Part shown: positions 8,602 through 17,430 of the stretch, piece by piece
How positions within the stretch are numbered: position 1 is the stretch's first letter
How the letters are laid out: the number at the start of each line of letters is the position of its first letter
Assembly: GCF_002283365.1 (NCBI RefSeq)
Contig: NZ_MQWD01000001.1
Coordinates: forward strand, 683,694-747,693
Source: Rubrivirga marina
GTDB taxonomy: Bacteria; Bacteroidota; Rhodothermia; Rhodothermales; Rubricoccaceae
Length of the DNA stretch: 64,000 bases
Direction of reading: 5' to 3'
Program-made: the position numbers and the translations under genes
Notes under the pieces: generated by a model
The model's input: only the letters and a program-made list of their open reading frames with translations
Database searches by the model: none
What the model was told of the DNA's origin: nothing

Positions 8602-8925
8602 TCAGGTCCCGAGGGCGAACAGCGCGCTCGTGAGCGCCCGCAGCGCCGCCGTCGGCGGCGGGCCGGCCCACGCCACCTCGTCGGCGCCGAGCCGCAGGCG
8701 GGTGACGACGGCGCCGTCGGTCGGGTGCTCGGCCCCGACGTCCACCGCCTCGGCGAGCCGACCGAGGCGGGCGGCCTCGCGCTCCGACAGCCAGCCCTCG
8801 CGGCGCCCACCGGTCGCGTACCCGCCGCGCTCGACCGAGAACGCGCCGTTCGGGTCGACGTCGACCTCGAAGGCCACGTCGTACTCGCCGGTCTGGCGGA
8901 GGAGGAGCGGGCGCGTCCAGATCAC
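8602..8925 (-). CDS. Small hypothetical protein translationally coupled to glpD
   Basis: This is a 107-residue protein starting at a GTG whose bases overlap the glpD stop codon (GTGA, 8922-8925), a classic coupling arrangement. It has no signal peptide or membrane segment. The N-terminal half looks beta-stranded (EYDVAFEVDVDPNGAFSVER, GGYATGGRREG). A helix follows (LSEREAARLGRLAEAVDV), then more strands and a helical end (PPTAALRALTSALFAL). I do not recognise the family. The layout loosely recalls small protease-inhibitor-like proteins of the emfourin type, but that is only a resemblance. The same reading frame stays open further upstream inside glpD, but there it is antisense-quality shadow sequence, so the GTG was preferred. 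Confidence 0.7.
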   Translation of the reverse strand: MIWTRPLLLRQTGEYDVAFEVDVDPNGAFSVERGGYATGGRREGWLSEREAARLGRLAEAVDVGAEHPTDGAVVTRLRLGADEVAWAGPPPTAALRALTSALFALGT

Positions 8926-10514
8926 GCCGTCGGCGCCGAGGGCAGCGTCTCGTCTGTCAAGAGGTACTGTTGGGCGAGGGCCGTGAACGCCTCGACCTGG
9001 GTGCGTTCCCACTCGGCGTCGCGGCCGAGTTCGGCGGCGAGCAGCCCGGCCACGCGCGGCGCCATGTCGATCGCGGCGCGGGCGTCCAAGAACAGCTCGC
9101 GCGTGCGGCGGGCGAGGACGTCCTCGACGGTCCGCGCCATCTCGTGGCGCGCGGCCCACACGACCTGCACGGCGAGGACGGGCCGCCGCTCGTGGAGCCG
9201 CTCCGCCAGCGCCTCGTCCTCGCGCATGAGGGCCTGGAGGGCGGGCGCGTCGGAGCCGTAGGCGCGGAGGTCGCCGAACGCCTCGGCGTTGTCGTGGGCG
9301 CCGTGGAGCTGGAGCCGGGCCGTGACCGAGTCGCGGTCGTCGAGGCCGGCGAGCGTGGCGGCCTGGTCGATCGTGTCCTCGGCCATCTTCCGGTACGTCG
9401 TCCACTTCCCGCCCGTGATGGTCACGAGGCCCGACTCGGCGATGTGGAGCGTGTGGTCGCGCGAGATCGCCGAGGTGCCCCCGGCGTCGGGGTCGGCCAC
9501 GAGCGGGCGGATGCCGACGAACACGCTCCGGACGTCCTCGCGGGCCGGGTCGTCGGTGAGATAGCGGGCCGCGTGGCGGAGGAGGAACGCGACCTCCTCC
9601 TCGAACGGCTTCGGCTCCAGGGGCGTCCCGTCGATCGGCGTGTCGGTCGTGCCGACCACGACCGAGTCGTGCCACGGGATCGCGAAGAGGACGCGGCCGT
9701 CGTCGGTCTTCGGCACCATGATGGCGCTGTCGCCGGGCAGGAAGCGCCGGTCGAGCACGATGTGCACGCCCTGGCTGGGCTGGATCATCGGCCGGACGTC
9801 CGGGTCGTCCATCCGACGGACCGAGTCAGTCCACACGCCCGTCGCGTTGATGACGACCCGGGCCGGGACCTCGAACGAGTCGCCCGCTTCGAGATCGGTC
9901 GCGACGACGCCCGTGATCTCGCCGTCGTCGGCCTTGAGGAGGCCCGTGACCTCACTGTACGTGAGGAGCGTCGCGCCCTGCTCGGCCGCCGTCTGCGCCA
10001 TGTTGAGCGCGAGGCGGGCGTCGTCGAACTGGCCGTCGTAGTAGATCACGCCGCCGTCGAGGCCCTCCGGCTCGATGGTCGGCAGGCGCTCCATCGTCTT
10101 CTCCTTCGAGAGGTGCTTGCTCTTGCCGAAGCCGGACCGCCCGGCGAGCAGGTCGTACACCTTCATCCCCACGCCGTAGAACGGCCCCTCCCACCACGTG
10201 TAGTTCGGGACGACGAACGCGAGGTCGTGGACGAGGTGGGGCGCGTTCTTGAGCAGGATGCCGCGCTCCTTCAGCGCCTCCAGCACGAGCGACACGTTGC
10301 CCTGCTGGAGGTACCGCACGCCGCCATGGACGAGCTTCGTCGACCGCGACGACGTGCCCTTGGCGAAATCGGACTGCTCCAGGAGCAGCGGTCGGTAGCC
10401 GCGCGAGGCGGCCTCGATGGCGCACCCGAGCCCCGTCGCGCCGCCGCCGACGATGACGAAGTCCCAGGGGTGGTCGGCCGCGTCGATCGCGCGGCGCATG
10501 GTGTCTCGGTTCAT
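8922..10514 (-). CDS. glpD: Aerobic glycerol-3-phosphate dehydrogenase
   Basis: This 530-residue FAD enzyme oxidises sn-glycerol 3-phosphate to dihydroxyacetone phosphate at the membrane and passes electrons to the quinone pool. The N-terminus has the Rossmann dinucleotide motif DFVIVGGGATGLGCAIEA and acidic residue LLLEQSDF. Next come the family signatures GTSSRSTKLVHGGVRYLQQG and, later, NATGVWTDSVR and TITGGKWTTYRKMAED. The C-terminal helical domain (about 400-520) is present, so the protein is full length. The ATG giving MNRDTMRRAID was chosen; a second ATG lies five codons in. It follows glpK by 80 bp on the same strand, which fits a glycerol catabolic operon, and it overlaps the small downstream ORF by four bases. 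Confidence 0.96.
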   Translation of the reverse strand: MNRDTMRRAIDAADHPWDFVIVGGGATGLGCAIEAASRGYRPLLLEQSDFAKGTSSRSTKLVHGGVRYLQQGNVSLVLEALKERGILLKNAPHLVHDLAFVVPNYTWWEGPFYGVGMKVYDLLAGRSGFGKSKHLSKEKTMERLPTIEPEGLDGGVIYYDGQFDDARLALNMAQTAAEQGATLLTYSEVTGLLKADDGEITGVVATDLEAGDSFEVPARVVINATGVWTDSVRRMDDPDVRPMIQPSQGVHIVLDRRFLPGDSAIMVPKTDDGRVLFAIPWHDSVVVGTTDTPIDGTPLEPKPFEEEVAFLLRHAARYLTDDPAREDVRSVFVGIRPLVADPDAGGTSAISRDHTLHIAESGLVTITGGKWTTYRKMAEDTIDQAATLAGLDDRDSVTARLQLHGAHDNAEAFGDLRAYGSDAPALQALMREDEALAERLHERRPVLAVQVVWAARHEMARTVEDVLARRTRELFLDARAAIDMAPRVAGLLAAELGRDAEWERTQVEAFTALAQQYLLTDETLPSAPTA

Positions 10515-10594
10515 GGGTCGGTCGGCCTCGGTGGAGATGAGGAGGGGCCCGGTGGACCGGCGGGCGGCCCCCCGGTTGCCCGAGGCGGGCAGAG

Positions 10595-12097
10595 TCAGGC
10601 GTCGTCCTCGGCCCAGCCGCGGGCGCGGTCGAGGGCGCGGCGCCAGTGGGCGTGGCGGGCCTCGGCCTCGTCCGCGGACATCTGCGGCTCGAACCGCTTG
10701 TCGAGCTGCCACTGGGCCGAGATCTCCTCGGCCGAGCCCCAGTAGCCGACGGCGAGGCCGGCGAGGTACGCCGCCCCGAGTGCCGTCGTCTCGGTCACCG
10801 CCGGGCGGACGATCGGGGCCTGCAGGAGGTCGGCCTGGATCTGCATCAGGAGGTCGTTCGCGGCCGCGCCGCCGTCGACGCGGAGCTCCTGGAGCTCGAT
10901 GCCGGCGTCCTTCTTCATGGCCGTCAGCACGTCGGCCACCTGGAAGGCGATGCCCTCGAGCGTGGCGCGCGCGATGTGGGCCGCCGTCGTCCCGCGCGTG
11001 ATGCCGACGATCGTGCCGCGGGCGTACGGGTCCCAGTGCGGCGCGCCCAGCCCGGTGTAGGCCGGGACGAGGTAGACGCCGTCGGTGTCCTCGACCGAGC
11101 CCGCCAGCGCCTCGACCTCGGGCGCCGAGCGGATGATCTGGAGCCCGTCGCGGAGCCACTGGACGGCCGAGCCCGTCACGAAGACGCTCCCCTCCAGCGC
11201 GTACTCCACCGGCGCGTCGCCCAGCTTCCAGGCCACCGTCGTGAGGAGCTGGTTGGTGGACTCGACGGCCTCCGTGCCCGTGTTGAGCAGCATGAAGGAG
11301 CCCGTGCCGTAGGTGTTCTTGGCCATGCCCGGCTCCACGCAGCGCTGCCCGAACGTGGCCGCCTGCTGGTCGCCCGCGATCCCCGCGATCGGCGTCTGCG
11401 ACGAGAAGATCTCGCCGCTCGTGTTCGCGTAGACCTCCGAGGACGACCGGACCTCCGGCAGCATCGAGCGCGGCACGCCGAGCAAGTCGAGCAGCTCGTC
11501 GTCCCAGTCGCCCGTGTGGATGTTGTACATCAACGTCCGCGAGGCGTTCGTGACGTCGGTCATGTGGAGGGCGCCGTCGGTGAGGTTCCAGACGAGCCAG
11601 CTGTCGACGGTCCCGAAGGCGAGGTGGCCGGCCTCGGCGGCCTCACGGGCGCCGTCGACGTGGTCGAGGATCCAGCGGACCTTGGTGCCGGAGAAGTAGC
11701 TGTCGATCACAAGGCCGGTTTTGGCCCGGACCGTCGCCTCGTGCCCCTGCTCCTTGAGCTGGGTGCAGAACGGGGCCGTCCGGCGGTCCTGCCACACGAT
11801 GGCGTTGAACACCGGCTTGCCCGTCCGGCGGTCCCACACGACGGCCGTCTCGCGCTGGTTCGTGATCCCGATGGCGGCCACGTCGCGGGGGCGGAGCCCG
11901 GCCCGCGTCAGCGCCTCCGTCGCCACCCCGACCTGCGACGACCAGATCTCCTCGGGGTCGTGCTCCACCCAGCCGGGCTTCGGGAAGTGCTGCTCGAACT
12001 CCTTCTGGGCGACGGCCTGGATCGAGCCGGCCTGGTCGAAGAGGATGGCGCGGGAGGACGTGGTGCCTTGGTCGAGGGCGAGGACGTACTGCGGCAT
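10595..12097 (-). CDS. glpK: Glycerol kinase
   Basis: This 500-residue FGGY-family kinase phosphorylates glycerol to glycerol 3-phosphate with ATP, feeding GlpD directly downstream. It has the N-terminal phosphate loop [18 protein letters not shown], the substrate region [13 protein letters not shown], the core [15 protein letters not shown], and the FGGY signature region [14 protein letters not shown]. The ATP-site segment [20 protein letters not shown] lies near the C-terminus. Length is normal for the family. Like most genes here it has no clear Shine-Dalgarno sequence. No glycerol facilitator gene (glpF) is seen nearby. The gene diverges from the DUF4177 gene, with 85 bp between their starts that should hold both promoters. 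Confidence 0.97.
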   Translation of the reverse strand: MPQYVLALDQGTTSSRAILFDQAGSIQAVAQKEFEQHFPKPGWVEHDPEEIWSSQVGVATEALTRAGLRPRDVAAIGITNQRETAVVWDRRTGKPVFNAIVWQDRRTAPFCTQLKEQGHEATVRAKTGLVIDSYFSGTKVRWILDHVDGAREAAEAGHLAFGTVDSWLVWNLTDGALHMTDVTNASRTLMYNIHTGDWDDELLDLLGVPRSMLPEVRSSSEVYANTSGEIFSSQTPIAGIAGDQQAATFGQRCVEPGMAKNTYGTGSFMLLNTGTEAVESTNQLLTTVAWKLGDAPVEYALEGSVFVTGSAVQWLRDGLQIIRSAPEVEALAGSVEDTDGVYLVPAYTGLGAPHWDPYARGTIVGITRGTTAAHIARATLEGIAFQVADVLTAMKKDAGIELQELRVDGGAAANDLLMQIQADLLQAPIVRPAVTETTALGAAYLAGLAVGYWGSAEEISAQWQLDKRFEPQMSADEAEARHAHWRRALDRARGWAEDDA

Positions 12098-12182
12098 GGG
12101 CGAAGAGGCGAGGGGCAGAGCCTACGCCGCCGCCGCGTCGCCGGTCCGCCGGCGCTATTCTCGCGTGCCCCACCCCTTTGAC

Positions 12183-12383
12183 ATGATGGAATACAAGGTC
12201 GAAGCCCGGACGTACTACACGAAAATGACGACCAACGCGAACCACATCGCGGAGTCCTCGCAGGAGGAGGTCCAGGAGATCATCGACGGCTACGCGGCCG
12301 ACGGCTGGCGGCTGGTCTCGACCGACGCGACGTCGTTCGGATTGGCGGTCTACGTCTACCTCTACTTCGAGCGAGACCGGTAG
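12183..12383 (+). CDS. DUF4177-family small protein
   Basis: This 66-residue protein begins MMEYKVEARTYYTKM and ends VYVYLYFERDR. It has the DUF4177 layout: an initial strand with YKV, a helix (SSQEEVQEIIDGYAADGWRL, containing the GW) and a final pair of strands. There is no signal peptide or membrane segment. A second ATG follows immediately, so the start may be three bases downstream. The gene is divergent from glpK and stands alone. The family has no established function. Small size lowers confidence slightly, but the family pattern is clear. Confidence 0.75.
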   Translation: MMEYKVEARTYYTKMTTNANHIAESSQEEVQEIIDGYAADGWRLVSTDATSFGLAVYVYLYFERDR

Positions 12384-12495
12384 GGCCGGAGCGTGCGCGG
12401 GGAACCGACCGTGCTCTGAAAAAGGGCAAAAAAGCGAGACCTTTTCTGCAGTCGAGGGAGAGAGTAGCGTGGGCCACCTATTCGCCCGTGGGCCC

Positions 12496-13692
12496 ATGTC
12501 CCGACTCCTAATCGCCGCATCGTTCCTCCTCGCGGCCGGCGCCCCCGCCCAACCCTTCGAGCCCGGGTACGTCGTCGTCGAGGGGGACACGTTGCGGGGG
12601 GCCGTCGCGCTCGAGAGCGAGACCCAGAACGCGCTCGGCGTTCGGTTTCGGTCCACCCCGACCGCGACTCCCGTCATGCACGGCGTCGAGGAGGCCTCCG
12701 CGTTCGGCGCCGACGGCGGCCGAGCGTACCGCCGCGCTCGCTACCAGACCGACCCGAGCCCCGACGCGCCGACGGGCCGCCGGCTGTTCGCTCGTGTCGT
12801 ACGTGATGGCCCAGTGGACCTGCTCGCCGCCGAGACGGTCGAGGGCCGACCGACCTTCTTCGTTCAGACCGACGCCGCGCCCATCGGGCTGTACCTCGTC
12901 CGTGACGAGGTCGCGACCGAGTCGGGCGTCCGGCAGCGCGAGCGCGCGCTGTTTCGCCAGACCCTTGCCGTCGTCCTGGAGGGTCCTTGTGCGGCCGCGC
13001 TCGACATCCCCACCCTCGCGTACACCGAGCCCGCGCTGACCGACGCGATCGACACGTACAACGAGTGCGCGGACCCGGGGTACACCGCTTCGGCCTCTCG
13101 GGCCGTGCGAACCCCCATCCGCGTCCGGTTCGAGGGTGGGCTCGACGCCGCCACCGGCTCTCTCGAGCGCGTGTCCGAACCGCCCGGCACGCCCGACGAG
13201 CCCGCCCTCGGCGCTCTCCGAGCGCGGGCTGCGCTCGAGGTGGCGCCGCCGTTCTTCGCCGGCGAGATCCGGCCGGTCCTCGGCCTCGAGTACGAGCGGG
13301 ACGTCGTCCGGTTGGTGACGGGCGCGCGAGGCCGCGACGTGACGGCCTACGACCTGCTCCACGTGCGGCTCGGCGTCCGGTTCGCACCCGAGGTCGCCGG
13401 CGGGCGCGTCCGACTCGGAGCCGGCCTCCTCAGCGGGTACACGCTCGACCGCGTGGTCGCGTCCGACGTCGACGTCGACGCCCGCGAGGATGTCGTCCGG
13501 TTCGTCGACCGGCGGGACTTCGAGGCCAGCGTCGGGCAGTATGTGGAGTTCGGCCTCCGGCCGGCGGCGGTGCCCGTGGAACTCGCCGTGCGGACGCAGC
13601 GGACCCTCTTTACAAGCGAGAACCCGTTCGTCGCCTTTACCGGCCAGTACGAGGTCCGGTCGCTGAGCGCCGGCCTCACCGTCCGGCTGTAA
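12496..13692 (+). CDS. Exported, probably outer-membrane beta-barrel protein of unknown function
   Basis: This 398-residue protein begins MSRLLIAASFLLAAGAPAQ, a signal peptide; an in-frame ATG 27 bases upstream would place nine residues before it and was not used. The N-terminal half (to about residue 210) resembles the unassigned N-terminal region of Bacteroidota exported proteins. From about 225 the sequence alternates polar and apolar residues in strand-like stretches (IRVRFEGGLDAATG, EIRPVLGLEYERDVVR, LLHVRLGVRFAPE, YVEFGLRPAAVPVELAVRT). It ends YEVRSLSAGLTVRL, as barrel proteins do. Residues such as GPCAAA and YNECADPGY provide two cysteines that could pair. It converges on the GH13 gene, and the 3' ends overlap by 17 bp. 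The family is not recognised. Confidence 0.7.
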   Translation: MSRLLIAASFLLAAGAPAQPFEPGYVVVEGDTLRGAVALESETQNALGVRFRSTPTATPVMHGVEEASAFGADGGRAYRRARYQTDPSPDAPTGRRLFARVVRDGPVDLLAAETVEGRPTFFVQTDAAPIGLYLVRDEVATESGVRQRERALFRQTLAVVLEGPCAAALDIPTLAYTEPALTDAIDTYNECADPGYTASASRAVRTPIRVRFEGGLDAATGSLERVSEPPGTPDEPALGALRARAALEVAPPFFAGEIRPVLGLEYERDVVRLVTGARGRDVTAYDLLHVRLGVRFAPEVAGGRVRLGAGLLSGYTLDRVVASDVDVDAREDVVRFVDRRDFEASVGQYVEFGLRPAAVPVELAVRTQRTLFTSENPFVAFTGQYEVRSLSAGLTVRL

Positions 13693-15328
13693 GCCCCGGC
13701 CCGACGACCGCGCCCGCCCACGGCCCGAGGCAGAAGACCTCGCCCACGGGCTCCACCTCCCGGTCGTGCGTCGCCAGCGCGACCGGCGCGCCGCGGTACG
13801 CCTCGGGGACGGCCACCTCGACGTCGTCGTCGCCAAAGTGGAGCAGGACGAGCCGGCGGTCGTCGCCTTCAGCGCGTTCGAACCCGAACACGCCCTCGGG
13901 CACGTCGTCCAGTGGGCGGTAGCTCCCGGCCTGGAGCGCGGGCGACGCGTTGCGCACGGCGAGCGCACGCCGGTAGAAGCTCAAGACCGAGTCGGGGTCG
14001 GCCGCCTCGGCAGCGACGTTGACCGACTCATGGTCCGGGTGGAGCGGGAGCCAGTAGTCCGACGGGCCCGCGCCCTCCGAAAAGCCGGCGCCGGGCGAGG
14101 CGTCCCAGGCCATTGGCGTGCGGCAGCCGTCGCGGCCCAGCTCCGGCACCCCGCTCCGAAAACCCCACGGGTCGACGCGCCGGTCAAGCGGCACGTCGAC
14201 CTCCTCCATGCCGAGCTCGTCGCCGTAGTAGAGGGTCGGGGCGCCGCGGAGCGTGAGGAGGAGCATCCCCGCGAGGCAGACCGACTCCGGCCCGAGGCGC
14301 GTCGCGAGGCGCCGCTCGTCGTGGTTGCCGAGGACGTAGTTCGGCCACGCGCCGTCGGGCAGCACCGCCTCGATCGCGTCGACGTGGGCGCGGACGCCGG
14401 CGGCCGTCCACGGCGTGTTCAACAAACCGAAGTTGAACGGCATGTGGAGCCCGCTGAGCCCGCCCGCCTCGGTCGGCGTACCGTAGTAGCTGGCCCAGCG
14501 CCCGAGGTCGTCGTACTCGTGGATCTCGCCGATCGTGACCCGCTCCTGCGCGTCGAACCCGTCGACCGTCTGGCGGAACCGCGCGAACGCCTCGTGGACG
14601 TCCGGGTGCGCCTTGTCGTGGACGTGGACGAGCGTGTCGTACGCCCCCATCGGCTTGTGGAACCCGCCCGCGTCCTCGGCGAGCGGGTTGTCCCGGAGCT
14701 CCGGGTCCTTCAGGATGGCGTGCGCCACGTCGATCCGGAAGCCGTCGACCCCACGCGCCATCCAGAACCGGAGCGTGTCCATCATCTCGTCGACGACGGC
14801 CGGATTGCGCCAGTTGAGGTCGGGCTGCTCCTTCAGGAACGAGTGGAGGTAGGACTGGCCCGTCGCCTCGTCGAGCGTCCAGGCCGGGCCGCCGAAGTGG
14901 CTCAGCCAGTTGTTCGGCGGCGAGCCGTCGGGCTTCGGGTCGCGCCAGACGTACCAGTCGCGTTTCGGGTTGTCGCGTGACTGGCGACTCTCCACGAACC
15001 ACGGGTGCTGATCGGACGAGTGGTTCGGCACGAAGTCGACGATGAGCTTCAGCCCGAGGTCGTGCGCGCGCGCCGCCAGCCGGTCGAAGTCGTCCAGCGT
15101 CCCGTACTGCGGGTCGACGCCGCGGTAGTCGCTCACGTCATACCCAAAATCGGCCTGGGGCGAGGGGTAGAACGGGCTGAGCCAGACCGCGCCCACGCCG
15201 AGGTCGGCGAGGTAGCCCAGCTTCTCCGTGATCCCCGCGAGGTCGCCGACGCCGTCGCCGTCGCCGTCGCGGAAGGAGCGGGGGTAGATCTGGTAGACGA
15301 CGGCCGTCTGCCACCACGGGCGGTCCAT
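13676..15328 (-). CDS. GH13 alpha-glucosidase (alpha-amylase family)
   Basis: This 550-residue enzyme hydrolyses alpha-glucosidic ends of malto- or isomalto-oligosaccharides. All four GH13 conserved regions are visible: DFVPNHSSD (I), VDGFRIDVAH with the nucleophile Asp (II), VTIGEIHEY with the acid/base Glu (III) and VLGNHDERR with the transition-state Asp (IV). The start WWQTAVVYQIYPRSFRDGDG and the segment KRDWYVWRDPKPDGSPPNNW are typical of the alpha-glucosidase/oligo-1,6-glucosidase group. No signal peptide is seen, so it is probably cytoplasmic. The frame stays open far upstream, but only the ATG giving MDRPWWQTA fits the family. It may work with glycan products released by the secreted hydrolase. 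Exact linkage preference is unknown. Confidence 0.93.
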   Translation of the reverse strand: MDRPWWQTAVVYQIYPRSFRDGDGDGVGDLAGITEKLGYLADLGVGAVWLSPFYPSPQADFGYDVSDYRGVDPQYGTLDDFDRLAARAHDLGLKLIVDFVPNHSSDQHPWFVESRQSRDNPKRDWYVWRDPKPDGSPPNNWLSHFGGPAWTLDEATGQSYLHSFLKEQPDLNWRNPAVVDEMMDTLRFWMARGVDGFRIDVAHAILKDPELRDNPLAEDAGGFHKPMGAYDTLVHVHDKAHPDVHEAFARFRQTVDGFDAQERVTIGEIHEYDDLGRWASYYGTPTEAGGLSGLHMPFNFGLLNTPWTAAGVRAHVDAIEAVLPDGAWPNYVLGNHDERRLATRLGPESVCLAGMLLLTLRGAPTLYYGDELGMEEVDVPLDRRVDPWGFRSGVPELGRDGCRTPMAWDASPGAGFSEGAGPSDYWLPLHPDHESVNVAAEAADPDSVLSFYRRALAVRNASPALQAGSYRPLDDVPEGVFGFERAEGDDRRLVLLHFGDDDVEVAVPEAYRGAPVALATHDREVEPVGEVFCLGPWAGAVVGPGLTAGR

Positions 15329-15507
15329 ACGGGTCGAGGTGTCGGGGGTTGGGGATCGGAAGATGGAGCGGCCGTCGCGATCCGGCCGCATGGCCTCGCC
15401 CGCCTCGCCCCTTCGGCGTCCCTCAGGAGAGCCGCCGAGGCCGACCGGGTGCGACGTGGCGCTCCCGCGTCGGACGGAGCCCCCTCCTGCCGAGCGACCG
15501 CCCTGGA

Positions 15508-16056
15508 TCAGTCCAGCAGCTCGCGGACGCCGCGGCGGACGAGGTCGACGGTCAGGCCGTAGACGAGGTGCGAGCCGAGCTCCCACACCCACCACGCCTT
15601 CGGCAGTTCGCCGACGTCGGCCTGGAGGCCGAGGGCGGGGAGCGTGGTCCCGTGCGTGCCGGCGAAGAGGGCGACCGAGGCCGGGATGCCGAACCCGATC
15701 TCGGCGTCGGTGAACTCGGCGGCGACGCCGTAGGCCACGCCCGCGCTCGTCCCGAACGCCCAGTGGATGGCCTCCTGCGCCTCCAGCTTCTCGTCGCGGC
15801 TCAGCGTCACGCCGACCTCGTCGGTCACCTCCTGCGCCAGCTTCGACGGCGGCATCCGGTCCGGGTGGCCCTGCACGTCGGCGCCGGGCTGCTCCTTCTC
15901 GCGGTGGGTCGGCGGGAAAAGCCGCTCGCCGAGGTCCTGGAGCAGCGGCTCGGCCTGGCTCTTGACGAACGTGCCGACGAGGCCGCCCGCCAGCCCGGCG
16001 ACGGCGCCCTTCCAGATGGAGGGCTGCGGACGGGCGAAGGGAGTCGAGAACGGCAT
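15508..16056 (-). CDS. DUF1440 (YagU-like) membrane protein
   Basis: This 182-residue protein begins MPFSTPFARPQPSIWKG. Its hydrophobic segments include GAVAGLAGGLVGTFVKSQAE, AFGTSAGVAYGVAAEF, IGFGIPASVALFAGTHGTTL and WELGSHLVYGLTVDLVRRGV. This fits the DUF1440 family of inner-membrane proteins (E. coli YagU, linked there to acid resistance). The segment between the first and second hydrophobic parts is charged and probably soluble. The 179 bp to the next gene on the same strand has no T-rich terminator. It diverges from the dehydrogenase gene downstream. Function here is not known. Confidence 0.8.
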   Translation of the reverse strand: MPFSTPFARPQPSIWKGAVAGLAGGLVGTFVKSQAEPLLQDLGERLFPPTHREKEQPGADVQGHPDRMPPSKLAQEVTDEVGVTLSRDEKLEAQEAIHWAFGTSAGVAYGVAAEFTDAEIGFGIPASVALFAGTHGTTLPALGLQADVGELPKAWWVWELGSHLVYGLTVDLVRRGVRELLD

Positions 16057-16189
16057 GGGAGGGGCAGAGGCGAGGGGACCGCTCCAACCGCCCCGCCCCC
16101 GCCGTGTTCGTCGCGATGCCCCGCCTCGGGCCATCCCCGAGGATCCTTCCCCCGCCGCGCGCCGTGCCCTCCTCCCCTGCCGCCGCGCC

Positions 16190-17155
16190 ATGCCCACCCT
16201 CCTCGTCTGCCTTTCCGACGTCCAACTCGCCGATCTCGACCGGGTCCGCGAGATCGCGCCCGAGTTCGACGTCGTCCGCACCCGCACGAAAGACGACGTC
16301 CGCCCCCACCTCGGGGACGTCGCGGTCGCCCTCGGCTACTTCCCCCCTGCCCTCGTCGCGGAGGCGCCGAGTCTGGGGTGGATCCAGTCGTGGAGCGCCG
16401 GGCTCGACTGGCTCGTCGAGCACGAGGCGTTCGACGCGTCGGCGCACCCCGACCTCGCGGTGACGAGCGCGTCGGGCGTCCACGCCGTGCCCATCGGAGA
16501 GCACGTCTTCTCGTTCCTGCTCGCCTTCGCGCGGCAGCTCCCGACGGCGCTCCGCGACCAGCGCGCGCACCGGTGGGGCGGCAGCGACGACTACGGCGGC
16601 GTGTTCGAGCTTTTGAACAAGCGGCTCGTGGTGATCGGCGCCGGCGCCATCGGCGAGCGCGTGATCCGGCTGGCCGACGCGTTCGGCATGACGTCCGTCG
16701 CCGTCCGCCACAGCGGGCGCGAGACGCCGGGCGCGCTCCGGACCGTCACGCCCGACGCCATGGCCGACGAGCTCGCCGAGGCCGACGCGGTCGTGGCCGC
16801 GCTCCCCGCCACCGACGCGACCTACCGGATGCTCGACGCCGGCGTGTTCGGCGCGATGAAGCGCGGGACCGTGTTCGTCAACGTCGGCCGCGGCGAGACG
16901 GTCGACCAGCACGACCTCGTCGAGGCGCTCCGGTCCGGCCATGTCGGCGCGGCCGGGCTCGACGTGGTCGAGGACGAGCCGCTCCCCGCGTCGTCGCCGC
17001 TGTGGGACATGGACAACGTGATCCTCACGCCGCACGTGGCCGGCGACACGCCGCACTACGCGGAGCGCGCCCTCCACCTGTTTGCCGACAACCTCGAGCG
17101 CTGGCGGGCTGGCGACGACCTCCGCAACCGCGTAGATCTCGAGGCCGGCTACTGA
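16190..17155 (+). CDS. D-2-hydroxyacid dehydrogenase (NAD-dependent)
   Basis: This 321-residue member of the D-isomer-specific 2-hydroxyacid dehydrogenase family interconverts 2-oxoacids and D-2-hydroxyacids. The nucleotide-binding domain has RLVVIGAGAIGERVIRLA. Catalytic residues can be read as Arg in VNVGRGETVDQHDL, Glu in GLDVVEDEPLPASS and His in VILTPHVAGDTPHYAER. The N-terminal substrate domain begins MPTLLVCLSDVQLADLD and contains the segment SWSAGLDWLVEHEAF. It resembles the hydroxypyruvate/glyoxylate reductase-like branch, but the substrate cannot be fixed. A longer upstream reading frame is antisense to the DUF1440 gene and was rejected. The gene is transcribed alone. Confidence 0.92.
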   Translation: MPTLLVCLSDVQLADLDRVREIAPEFDVVRTRTKDDVRPHLGDVAVALGYFPPALVAEAPSLGWIQSWSAGLDWLVEHEAFDASAHPDLAVTSASGVHAVPIGEHVFSFLLAFARQLPTALRDQRAHRWGGSDDYGGVFELLNKRLVVIGAGAIGERVIRLADAFGMTSVAVRHSGRETPGALRTVTPDAMADELAEADAVVAALPATDATYRMLDAGVFGAMKRGTVFVNVGRGETVDQHDLVEALRSGHVGAAGLDVVEDEPLPASSPLWDMDNVILTPHVAGDTPHYAERALHLFADNLERWRAGDDLRNRVDLEAGY

Positions 17156-17430
17156 CCGGCGCTGGCGGGAGGTGCGAGGCCGCCTCTCTCATCGGGTCGG
17201 CTACGAAGCGTTGGACGTCCGTGCGGAAGGGGACCCCCTCGCTCGTCCACGCCCACGCCAGGAGCCGACGGCGGCTCTCGATCTCGGCCGACGCCGCGGC
17301 GTCGGCCCCGGTCGGGCGCCCGTCTGCATCGGCCCCTCGTCGAGCCATGCGGGGCGGAGAACGGACGGTCACGGAGCGGCTCGGGTCGCAGGGCGCCGGG
17401 GCTGGCCGGCCGATCCCGAGGCGCTCGCGC
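17156..17430. other. Intergenic region, possible small ORF remnant
   Basis: This 275-bp gap separates the convergent dehydrogenase and DUF6090-like genes. On the minus strand a frame from an ATG at 17348 reads through with coding-like GC3 for about 45 codons (RRLLAWAWTSEGVPFRTDVQ). It then runs on antisense into the dehydrogenase gene, past its stop codon. I cannot tell a small gene from a fossil and see no terminator. Confidence 0.3.

Noticed and set aside
15361-15450. GGCCTCG / CCGAGGCC pair between the GH13 and DUF1440 genes
   Set aside because: The arms are more than 35 bp apart with no further pairing, so a stable hairpin is not convincing.
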